Of a stretch of DNA of 64,000 nt, positions 38,265-48,700 are shown piece by piece (the first letter of the stretch is position 1; the number at the start of each line of letters is the position of its first letter). This stretch comes from Dallia pectoralis. Its lineage: Eukaryota > Chordata > Actinopteri > Esociformes > Umbridae. A program made the position numbers and the translations under genes. The stretch covers positions 3,325,383 through 3,389,382 of the forward strand of contig CM055740.1 in assembly GCA_029465975.1 (NCBI GenBank). Direction: 5' to 3'. Below the pieces are notes generated by a model. That model made no database searches. It saw nothing but the letters and a program-made list of their open reading frames with translations, and was not told where the DNA came from.

Positions 38265-38580
38265 AACTGGAGGGAGAGGAGAAAGGAAGGAGTGGAGAAG
38301 GAGAGAGGGAAGAAGGAGAGGGAGTGGAGAAGGAGAGAGGAAGGAGAGGAGAAAGGAAGGAGTGGAAAAGGAGAAGATAGAGAGAGTGACAGAAGAAAGA
38401 GAGGAGAGTGTGAGAAGGAGAGGAAGAGGAGAGGGAGAGAAAGAGGGAGAAAAGAGGAAGAGGAGAGAGAGGAGAGAAAGAGATCAAAAGCAAGAGTCAG
38501 AAAGAAAGGGTGAGAAAACCTCAAAGAGGAAAACAAAGAGTGGGGGAGGAGATACAAAGAACGGAAAAACAAAGAGAAAG
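38265..38580. repeat. Polypurine GGAGAAGGA low-complexity tract
   Basis: About 300 bp of nearly unbroken purine on the plus strand, opening several Glu/Arg-rich frames. 38581-39190 shows no gene. Confidence 0.9.
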
Positions 38581-39194
38581 CAACATGTGTGTAATGATTT
38601 GGTTAATTTAGTCGTGGGGTTTTAGGAGGCCTCATCAGACCAGACAGAACAATAACATAATGTTGTCCTGTTTCCTCAGCTCTTAAACTGTTTCTTATCC
38701 CCTGCTTATTCACAATAAATTAATTTATTAACGGGACCTGAACAATACATGTGCAGCCTGGTGAATCAAACCATACTGAAGTCAGACTGTAGAGTCCTGC
38801 CAATGCTAATTTAGACATTTAGACATTCTATATTGGCCTTTGTGACACTTTTTGCCATTAGCAGAAGATACAGTATAATCCTAGAAATCCCCAAATTGTA
38901 AATTGTGCACATAAATTGGCAAATCAAGTTGCCCGGTGAGTTAAGTACATTTGACATTCAGCAATGTGAGCACCAACATGACTCCTCACCTACCGGGTCT
39001 GGAAGATGTTCTGGTGCTTTTAAGAACACATTCCATGGTTTTGGTCAGTGGTTGTATGATTGGTGCTGCCAAGATAAAAACCTCCCAGAAAATGTAATAC
39101 TAAACATGTCCTGTGTTATATATCATGATATATTGTATATATATATATGTCATGTATGTCAATATAAGAGCCCTGTGTCATCTACACCACTCGT

Positions 39195-39970
39195 TTTTAA
39201 ACCCTGTTATTACCACTGTAAATACGTATCTGGTGGATGTGACCCTGCTATTACCACTGTGAATACGTATCTGGTGGATGTGACCCTGCTATTACCACTG
39301 TGAATACGTATCTGGTGGATGTGACCCTGCTATTACCACTGTGAATACGTATCTGCAGGATGTGACCCTGCTATTACCACTGTGAATACGTATCTGCAGG
39401 ATGTGACCCTGCTATTACCACTGTAAATACGTATCTGCAGGATGTGACCCTGCTATTACCACTGTAAATACGTATCTGCAGGATGTGACCCTGCTATTAC
39501 CACTGTAAATACGTATCTGCAGGATGTGACCCTGCTATTACCACTGTGAATACGTATCTGCAGGATGTGACCCTGCTATTACCACTGTAAATACGTATCT
39601 GGAGGATGTGACCCTGCTATTACCACTGTGAATACGTATCTGGTGGATGTGACCCTGCTATTACCACTGTGAATACGTATCTGCAGGATGTGACCCTGCT
39701 ATTACCACTGTGAATACGTATCTGGAGGATGTGACCCTGCTATTACCACTGTGAATACGTATCTGCAGGATGTGACCCTGCTATTACCACTGTGAATACG
39801 TATCTGGAGGATGTGACCCTGCTATTAACACTGTGAATACGTATCTGCAGGATGTGACCCGGCTATTACCACTGTAAATACGTATCTGCAGGATGTGACC
39901 CTGCTATTACCACTGTGAATACGTATCTGCAGGATGTGACCCTGCTATTACCACTGTGAATACGTATCGC
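39195..39970. repeat. 41-bp minisatellite, about 19 copies
   Basis: Unit contains GATGTGACCCTGCTATTACC and ACTGTGAATACGTATCTG. Variants alternate between CTGCAGGA, CTGGTGGA and CTGGAGGA. Confidence 0.97.
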
Positions 39971-40029
39971 CCCGGTTGCTGAGGAGTGGCTATTTTTGAA
40001 ACGCTGGATCTTGATTAACGATTTGGCCT

Positions 40030-40265
40030 TAAAAGGTCATGTACATACTTTTATAATCTCCACCAGGAAGAGCCACAGGAGGGCTGGCTTTCCCGCTGAG
40101 CCAGGCTCCTCTCAAGGTTTCTACTTCGGTCCTGACCTTTCCAGGAAGTTTTTCCTGGCCAATTTGCAACAACATTTCAATAATGACACCAGCTTTTTTT
40201 GAGTATAAATAACTGCTGATGGAATATTTGGCCCCATCAATCAAATATCAAATATCAATATTACT
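40030..40265 (+). mobile_element. Common teleost dispersed repeat, copy 2
   Basis: TATAATCTCCACCAGGAAGA, GAGCCAGGCTCCTCTCAAGG and GGAAGTTTTTCCTGGCC match the inverted family member at 7775-8010. The right end carries the usual ATCAAATATCAAATATCA tail. Confidence 0.7.
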
Positions 40266-40594
40266 GATTAATTAAGTAATTTCACACTGAATTCCAACAC
40301 ATGTTTACCAGGACAACTATGGACACCAATATCCACTCATTCCCTCACAGTGAAACTCCACAGTGAGACACTGATCCAGTGGAGAGCCTAGCTAACTGCT
40401 CTGCTATTGACTTATGTAGGCCTGCAATTGGAAGCCCACATACTGCCAGCACATGAACATGCCTCAGACTCCTACATGTTATTAAAGCAGGCTTGGAGGG
40501 AGAACCAAGGCTGTTCAGATGTCACGTGAGGAGTGATGTCTGAATACCTGCTCCATATAGACATCCAATGTGCAGACCACCTCCAATGTGATCA
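40266..40594. other. No gene seen
   Basis: Unremarkable sequence. Confidence 0.6.
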
Positions 40595-40812
40595 AATCAC
40601 ATGATCTCCTTTTCACAAATCACAGGATCTCCTTTTCACAGATCACAAATCTCAGGATCTCCTTTTCACAAATCTCAGGATCTCCTTTTCACAAATCACA
40701 GGATCTCCTTTTCACAGATCACAGGATCTCCTTTTCACAGATCACAGGATCTCCTTTTCACAGATCACAGGATCTCTATTACACAGATCACAAATTTCAG
40801 GATCTCCTATCC
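40595..40812. repeat. 22-bp repeat, about 9 copies
   Basis: Core CACAGGATCTCCTTTTCACA. Confidence 0.95.
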
Positions 40813-41415
40813 ACATTAGGACATAAGCCATTCTCCCATATAGCTTTCCATCTCCCTTTCCTTGGATTTCCCGGGAAGTTAATTCTCCCCTGGAGCGGTT
40901 TATCGTCTACGCTTCTTCAGAAGGCTCCCGTGACTCTGAGATTGTTTGGATTCACGTTGTGTCAGCTGGCATCCATTGTGGGCAAATCTCCGCCGCCAAC
41001 CGGTGCCAGTCGTGCGAACGCCACTGTTATTTGTACAACCTGCCACTAAGTGGGGGGCCTGTTTGACATCTGAATTCAACGTTATGACTGGAAACATCTG
41101 TACCATGCAGAACGTGCACAAGACATCCCACACACAACCCCTCTTATATGGTGAGATTGGATCAAACTGCAGCTCGCCCTCTCTCTCTCTCTCAGCCTAT
41201 TACAACAGCCCCATGGTCAGAGCCCGCCCTCTCACTCTCTCAGCCTATCAAAACAGCCCCATGGTCAGAGCCAGGGAGAGCCAGATCTAGACCACAGTCA
41301 TCTAGTGTGTGGCTGGAAATGACAAGGTCAACGATGACAATGAAGGAAACCCAAGAGAAGCCTGTCAGGGAAACACTAGGACCAAGTATGAAGTGACTTT
41401 TTAAAACTTCTCTTC
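40813..41415. other. No gene; ~62-bp duplication at 41160-41275
   Basis: TCAGCCTATTACAACAGCCC and TCAGCCTATCAAAACAGCCC mark two copies of a short duplicated segment. Confidence 0.6.
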
Positions 41416-41419
41416 CTCT

Positions 41420-42690
41420 TTCCATGGCTGGTCTCTCCCTCACCCAGGCTCTCCCCCGATCAGGCTAGTCTCTCCGTCTCTCAGGCTAGTCTCTCCCTTT
41501 CTCAGGCTAGTCTCTCCTTCTCTCAGGCTCTCCCCCACTCAGGTTAGTCTCTCCCCCACTCAGGCCTGTCTCTCCCTCTCTCAGGCCAGTCTCTCCCTCT
41601 CTCAGGCCAGTCTCTCCCTCTCTCAGGCTAGTCTCTCCCTCTCTCAGGCTTGTCTCTCCCTCTCTCAGGCTTGTCTCTCCCTCTCTCAGGCCTGTCTCTC
41701 CCTCTCTCAGGCTAGTCTCTCCCTCTCTCAGGCTAGTCTCTCCCTCTCTCAGGCTAGTCTCTCCCTCTCTCAGGCTAGTCTCTCCCTCTCTCAGGCCAGT
41801 CTCTTCCTCTTTCCATGGCTTGTCACTCCCTCACTCAGGCCTGTCTCTCCCTCTCTCAGGCTAGTCTCTCCCTCAGGCCAGTCTCTCCCTCACTCAGGCC
41901 AGTCTCTCCCTCACTCAGGCCTGTCTCTCCCTCGCTCAGGCCAGTATCTCCCTCTCTCAGGCTAGTCTCTCCGTCACTCAAGCCTGTCTCTCCGTCACTC
42001 AGGCCTGTCTCTCCCTCTCTCAGGCTAGTCTCTCCCTCACTCAGGCCTGTCTCTCCCTCTCTCAGGCCAGTCTCTCCCTCTCTCAGGCTAGTCTCTCCCT
42101 CTCTCAGGCTCTCCCCCACTCAGGTTAGTCTCTCCCCCACTCAGGCCTGTCTCTCCCTCTCTCAGGCCAGTCTCTCCCTCTCTCAGGCTAGTCTCTCCCT
42201 CTCTCAGGCTAGTCTCTCCCTCTCTCAGGCTTGTCTCTCCCTCTCTCAGGCCTGTCTCTCCCTCTCTCAGGCTAGTCTCTCCCTCTCTCAGGCCAGTCTC
42301 TTCCTCTTTCCATGGCTTGTCTCTCCCTCACTCAGGCTAGTCTCTCCCTCTCTCAGGCTAGTCTCTCCCTCTCTCAGGCCAGTCTCTTCCTCTTTCCATG
42401 GCTTGTCTCTCCCTCACTCAGGCCTGTCTCTCCCTCTCTCAGGCTAGTCTCTCCCTCTCTCAGGCCAATCTCTCCCTCTCTCACGCCAGTCTCTCCCTCT
42501 CTCAGGCTAGTCTCTCCGTCACTCAGGCCTGTCTCTCCCTCTCTCAGGCTAGTCTCTCCCTCACTCAGGCCTGTCTCTCCCTCTCTCAGGCCAGTCTCTC
42601 CCTCTCTCAGGCTTGTCTCTCCCTCACTCAGGCCAGTCTCTCCCTCACTCAGGCTTGTCTCTCCCTCTCTCAGGCTAGACTCTCCCTCAG
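41420..42690. repeat. 21-bp minisatellite with higher-order structure, about 60 copies
   Basis: Unit TCTCAGGCTAGTCTCTCCCT plus C. A distinct spacer with TTCCTCTTTCCATGGC recurs at CCATGG positions 41422, 41813, 42310 and 42396, showing duplication of multi-unit blocks. Confidence 0.97.
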
Positions 42691-42742
42691 TCTGGCTAGT
42701 ATCCCAGCAATTATTTTCCTCTCTCATGCTCGCTCTAAAAGC

Positions 42743-42870
42743 CACCCAACTGCCAATTCAATTAAATGCTAATGGATTTATTGGCATGAAATGTGTTACT
42801 ACATACATTGCCAAAGCATAAATATATTTAAAAAAAGCAAAAACAAAACAGAGAACAACAATTACAGTTG
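42743..42870 (-). mobile_element. LINE 3'-tail-like fragment, copy 3
   Basis: The minus strand reads TTTCATGCCAATAAATCCAT then AATTGAATTG, the same tail as at 19140. Confidence 0.6.
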
Positions 42871-42889
42871 TAGGTAATCATCCGGCTAA

Positions 42890-43497
42890 CCACGAGGCAG
42901 TGATACAATGCTGGTATCTCCATTACAACGTATGGAGGCAGTGATACAATGCTGGTATCTCCATTACAACGTATGGAGGCAGTGATACAATGCTGGTATC
43001 TCCATTACAACGTATGGAGGCAGTGATACAATGCTGGTATCTCCATTACAACGTATGGAGGCAGTGATACAATGCTGGTATCTCCATTACAACGTATGGA
43101 AGCAGTGATACAATGCTGGTATCTCCATTACAACGTATGGAGGCAGTGATACAATGCTGGTATCTCCATTACAACGTATGGAGGCAGTGATACAATGCTG
43201 GTATCTCCATTACAACGTATGGAGGCAGTGATACAATGCTGGTATCTCCATTACAACGTATGGAAGCAGTGATACAATGCTGGTATCTCCATTACAACGT
43301 ATGGAGGCAGTGATACAATGCTGGTATCTCCATTACAACGTATGGAAGCAGTCATACAATGCTGGTATCTCCATTACAACGTATGGAGGCAGTGATACAA
43401 TGCTGGTACCTCCATTACAACGTATGGAAGCAGTGATACAATGCTGGTATCTCCATTACAACGTATGGAGGCACTGATACAATGCTGGTATCTTCGT
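42890..43497. repeat. 41-bp minisatellite, about 14.5 copies
   Basis: Unit contains GTGATACAATGCTGGTATCT and CCATTACAACGTATGGAGGC. Units are highly uniform, suggesting recent expansion. Confidence 0.97.
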
Positions 43498-43639
43498 ATA
43501 GAGGCAGAACCAGAGGTAGGAAACTAACATGGTCATTATCAATATCCGGCTAGCCATTTCAAATCAAGTACACATTCTTAATAGTGACCCATTATGTAGA
43601 TAAGTTTGTTACTTTTGCAGCAGGGCAAATTAAAATAGG

Positions 43640-43765
43640 GCACCCTGTTGATATACGTGTTGTGTGTTTTTTGCTCTGTTTTCACTGTTCATGTGCGTCT
43701 TGAAAATGTGTGTCCTAAATGCTGCAGCTACAGGTCTGAACTAACTCATTGTATGTGTAAACCGG
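43640..43765 (+). mobile_element. LINE-tail repeat, copy A
   Basis: AAATGTGTGTCCTAAATGCT and TTGTATGTGTAAACCGGATT are shared with 44790-44935 and resemble LINE ends of the type 'ttggcaataaa...gattctgatt'. Confidence 0.6.
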
Positions 43766-44254
43766 ATTCTGATATCATGATTTAAGGACCAAAGAAAACG
43801 CTGCATCTCACCACGCTCTACAACTACAAAGGAACAGGAACATCAAAATACAACTATGATCAACAAGTACTGGGAAACAGGGACTGAACTAAATATAATA
43901 CTGACTAATGAGGAGAACAGAAACCAGGTGAAAGACACAGACGGATCAACTAACAAGGACAGGAACACCAAATAAGTTCATGACAAATCATTAAGGAACC
44001 AAAATGAAAACAAGGACCGGAACGATCTCGTTCAGATGGAACGGTTAAGCAGGGTAGCATTTGGGAAACACACCAAGATCAACAACACAAGGGTGTTTGC
44101 CCGCATCACATAATGTGTTGGAAAGCTGCTGGATATGAATGCCAGGATGTACCGGTTGCTTTTAGATAATTCCATTAGTCAACCCAGATTCATATTCATT
44201 GAAGAGTATGCAGAGAGATTTTAAATAAGGAAATGTTTCAATTAAAATGTAACT

Positions 44255-44515
44255 GCTGGTTTGATTGATCTAGAACAGTAAGGGTAATAAATCGATCTAG
44301 AACAGTAAGGGTGGGAAATTGATCTGGAACATTGAGGGGAGAAAATCGATCTAAAACCATGAGGGCAGGAAATTGATCTAAACATTCATGGGAGGAAATT
44401 GATCTTGAACATTGATGGGGGGAAATTGATCTAGAACATTTAGGGGGGAAATTGATCTAGAACATTTAGGGGGGAAATTGATCTAGAACATTTAGGGGGT
44501 GAAATTGCAATATTG
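44255..44515. repeat. ~25-bp degenerate repeat, about 9 copies
   Basis: Core GAAATTGATCTAGAACATT; copies become more alike towards the right. 43766-44254 has no gene. Confidence 0.9.
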
Positions 44516-44789
44516 TAAAACAATAAAATAAACAAGGAATGTAGAAAATGCCCTTCTGCCTAACAGTGTATAAGACAGAGAACAATAGACACGTGTAAAT
44601 GAAACCCCCAGAAAAGGGAATAAGCAACGGGCTCAGGTGGTTGGGAGAATGCCAAATAAACGAATAATATCACACTTACCAGACCGGCACCGACCAGATT
44701 ACCGAACGGCCCCACACGGCAACATTAATGAGCCTCGTAACTGAGTCAATAATGAAAGCCCCCCCTCTATGGGAGGAAATAACTAACAG

Positions 44790-44940
44790 TTATGTTGTGG
44801 GTTCTGCTCTATTTGAACTGTTCATGTACGTTTTGCAAATGTGTGTCCTAAATGCAGCAGCTATATGGGTCAGAACAAATTCCTTGTATGTGTAAACAGG
44901 CTTGGCAAATAAACCCGGTTCTGATTATCCATTATCGTGT
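44790..44940 (+). mobile_element. LINE-tail repeat, copy B
   Basis: Same family as 43640-43765, here with the fuller end GGCTTGGCAAATAAACCCGG then TTCTGATTA. 44516-44789 and 44941-45300 show no gene. Confidence 0.6.
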
Positions 44941-45306
44941 TATTGCCATCGGGATGAAACTCGATCTTGAGTCTGTGTCCCTGTAGTATATTTGTATTGT
45001 ACGGGAATGTGCAGACACTCATGCGCACAATGAAAGCCCTTCTAATATAGCCTTTCTTTCTCCAACACCTCTGGACATGTTCATCAACACCACAGAAACC
45101 TGATTCCGAGCAGGTGTGCCAGTCCAGCCTGCCATGGCAACAATTTCATGCCCAGAGTCAAGCGTTTAGGAGTTGCTTGTCAGCTAGCTTTTTAAATCTT
45201 CTTTACAGTCCTTCCCTCTCCCTCTCCTCTATTTCTCCCTCTTCCATGACCCGTTCCACCCTCCTCCCCCAGCCAACCATTTAGGATACATAACAACAAT
45301 ACAAGC

Positions 45307-45312
45307 TTTATT
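45307..45312 (-). terminator. Candidate polyadenylation signal of the TRIM gene
   Basis: TTTATT on the plus strand reads AATAAA on the minus strand (context AGCAATAAAGC), about 400 nt past the TRIM stop codon. It is the first canonical hexamer I see after the stop. The implied 3' UTR would include the SINE remnant at 45460-45625. A caution is that AATAAAGC-like endings also occur in LINE tails. Confidence 0.4.
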
Positions 45313-45459
45313 GCTTATGGTCAGTATATTACATGACATTACATAAACACATGTAAAAGCTACGACACCAGATCATTTTTGTAGCGTCTCTGGGATTGAG
45401 CTACAAAGTCCTCTACTCCAATGACATCATTAAAACACATTTTAATTAAAATATTGCAA

Positions 45460-45625
45460 TTTTAGGTCCTATGTTGCTCACTCGCTTACAACATGTCGCT
45501 TGTAGTGCCAGGGTTAACGGTTCAAATCCCGAGGTGGACCAGAATACAAATATATGCATTTACAACTGTATATCGCCGTGTATAAGAGCGCTTGGTAAAC
45601 TACTCAAATATAAAATATTTGCCTG
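45460..45625 (+). mobile_element. tRNA-derived SINE remnant in the TRIM 3' UTR
   Basis: The B-box-like GGTTCAAATCCC (about 45519) lies in a tRNA-like head, followed by a tail ending GTATAAGAGCGCTTGGTAAA. That tail resembles the 'ataagagcgtctgctaaa' tail shared by many teleost SINEs and their LINE partners. It is too diverged and lacks tRNA folding, so it is not a tRNA gene. Confidence 0.6.
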
Positions 45626-45714
45626 AAGACCAATGTGGAATAGGATCTTGAAATGTTAAAAGAGTTTACTTCCTGAATTAAAATGGATTGTAAGACAAAA
45701 CACTGATGTAAGCC

Positions 45715-48700
45715 CTATGGGGCAGAGTGTGTTTGGAACAGGTCTGTGATGGTCAGCTGTGTTTTGGACACGGCTAACACCGGGTAGAGTGGTTCACGGA
45801 ATTTCTGTTTAAAACAATAAAGCAAGCTCAGAGCGCCCCCTGGTGCCACTTTATAGAACGACAGGCTGTCCTCATCCAAATCCAACAACACGCCTACTCT
45901 CTCCAGCTCATCGACCTCCACAAGAAAAGACACCTTAAGAAAGAGAATAATCACTATTAAAATAAGGGGAGGAATACATTGAAAAAGAGAAAATGACAAT
46001 CAAAGAGAAGAATTACAATCAGACAAAACATAATCTGAATGATGTTACTACGATGTTACTAGAAGGGCATTTGGTTGATCTGGAGTTTTTGTTTAGTTCT
46101 ACGTGTTCCAGCGCTGTATGTGTTCTAGCGTTGTATGTGCTAGCGTTTTACGTGTTCTAGTATTGTATGTGTTCGAACGTTCTACGTGTTGGAGCGTTCA
46201 ACGTGCTCAAGGGCTCTACATGTTCTAGCGTTCTACGTGTTCTAGCATTCTAATCCAATGACATGCTTGCGTCCTCACACCTTGTCATGCAGGGCCTCTA
46301 TCACCCCTCTCTCACTCAGCAGGCACCACGAATACGGGTTGAACCCAATCCGGCAGGTGTCCTTCTGACCCTTCCGGCCGATCTGGCCTTCGCAGACCCC
46401 CACCTGCAGATGAGCAGTGGATTCTTAGTTAGGGGAAAGTTCTGCACGTGCAAGGGACATTTCAGAAAATAATAATAATAATAAATACAGTAATCCAATA
46501 ATAATCCAATGCTGTCGTCTCGTTCCAACGGGGAGCATTCTAAAGATTTTCACAGGCAATCAGAACAGACAACTGAAGTATAATCCCTCCTACGACTCAT
46601 CATATTACTGAGGCAGATGCTGTCGTCACAAACCCCCTGGCCACCCTGTCGTACCTTCCACTTGCCCTCGTCCGCTAGCACTTCCACCTCCCAGTACGTG
46701 CGGCCCCGCCACAGGGGCTCAGAGGCCAGGACCTGGGGGAAGGAGCTGAAGCGAGCGGCCTGCTCCGGGTAGGCCTGCTGGATCTCACTGTACGTCACCC
46801 TCCTGTTCTCCTCCGAGAGGATCAGCTTGGGATGGGCCGTGTCCGGGTCCAGACTGGGGCTGGTGCCGTCTGAACAGAACACAGGGACGTAAAATTACTG
46901 TTTGCAAGACGAAACACACAGATTTATTAATGCAAACCAACACCAATGCATTTGTCATTGAGTCACCAAGGAGACACATTCATCTAAGGCAATTTACAGT
47001 TGCCGGTGCACTCCTAGTTCCTCATCGGGAATCGAACCCACAACCTCAGCATTGCCAGCAGCATGTTGGTTTGTAACACTGGATGAGGCGACCTACAGAG
47101 CAGTCGGAACGGGTCTCGTTCAGGCAGTGTGATCATTGAGTCCAGCCTCCGCTCACTCCACTCCTGCAGGAATCGCAGACGGGCAACATCCACCTCCTCC
47201 GGAGTCTCCAGCTCCTTTACTGAACAGCTCTCAGACACGCTGGGGAGTAATGAGGGAGTAATGGGGGAGGGGGGGAGACGAGGCAGGGAATGAAGAATAC
47301 TGTTGTCACTAGTAAGTAGCATTCAAAACACGGTGTGATTTAGAAAAGGGCCTGCATCTGACTGTAGACACTAACTGGTAAATACCATCCTCCCAATATG
47401 AACACAGCAAAGTGTTCACATTATTATTAGTATTTCACAACTTGCTGTCTGTTACAGAGGATATGGGACACAACTTCCTGTCTGTCACAGAGGATATGGA
47501 ACACAACTTCCTGTCTGTCACAGAGGATATGGAAAACAACTTCCTGTCTGTCACAGAGGATATGGAACACAACTTCCTATCGGTCACAGAGGATATGGAA
47601 CACAACTTCCTGTCGGTCACAGAGGATATGGGTTGAATCCAAAAATGATCACAACGTTGGCAAAATCTGAGACTGTAAGAGAACGATGTTTAGTCCTGAA
47701 AGTTTCTCACCTTCTACTGATCCTGTTGTACTCCTGTGAAGAACAGAAGACACTTTAGGCCAGCCACCATACATGTACAATAGTCTGAACCTGTGTCTGT
47801 ACACACGGGTGTCTACATCAAGTCCAGAACAAAAACAAATAAATCAAACAAATTGAACTGATTTCTTATTGATTAATTTTTTTCTGACACCAACCCTGGC
47901 ATTCACATGCCATCTCAGAAACCAGAAACTTCAAACGGTGAGGAACGTTAAAGTGTTAAATATGAGGCACCATGATGAAGGCCTGCTCCTGAACGCGTGT
48001 GGTACCCTGGGAATCTGCTAGCCCCTCCAGGGCATGGAGACCATGCTGAAGGGAGGCCAGGGACTCCTGTAGCTGGGTCAGATGTTCCTCCAGTCCTCCC
48101 ACGGCCCTACTCTCCTCCTGGAACACACACACATCACGACACACATCACAACACACACACACATCACGACACACACACACATCACGACACACACACACAT
48201 CACGACACACACACACATCACAACACACACATCACGACACACCCACATCACACCCACATCACGACACACCCACATCACGACACACCCACATCACGACACA
48301 CCCACACATATTTTTAACGGAGGCGGTTCTCAGTACCTGAGACACACATTTTTTATTGTTTCTAAAGGAGGCGGTTCTCCGTACCTGAGAAATGCACCTC
48401 AAGGCTGTGGCCTCCTCCTGCTTCAGAGACTCTATCATGACCTTGTACTGCTGTTCCACCCCCTCGTGTGCCTCCCCGAGCAACACCTGGGAAGAGAGGA
48501 GCATTTTGCTCATGTTTAGCAGAATGGGACCTCATAGCGTTCAGATATATCCAGATATATGCTTCCCCAACAGGCAGGAAAAGACTATTCACAGAAGTCC
48601 TATCTAACGCAACGTTCAAGTAAACTTCACAACAAAAACTGGCTCAGCGTTTAGCTGGAGACACCATTAAACTTAATCAGATGTCTTAGTCAGATGTCAT

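Noticed and set aside
45470..45560. Possible tRNA gene (B-box-like GGTTCAAATCCC)
   Set aside because: It has no cloverleaf pairing and carries a SINE tail; better read as a tRNA-derived SINE remnant. The same applies to 47030-47060.
47956..48317. Frames of His-Thr repeats and Cys-Val-Arg-Asp repeats around TRIM exon 6
   Set aside because: They read the intron 5 microsatellite; only the 147-nt exon portion is coding.
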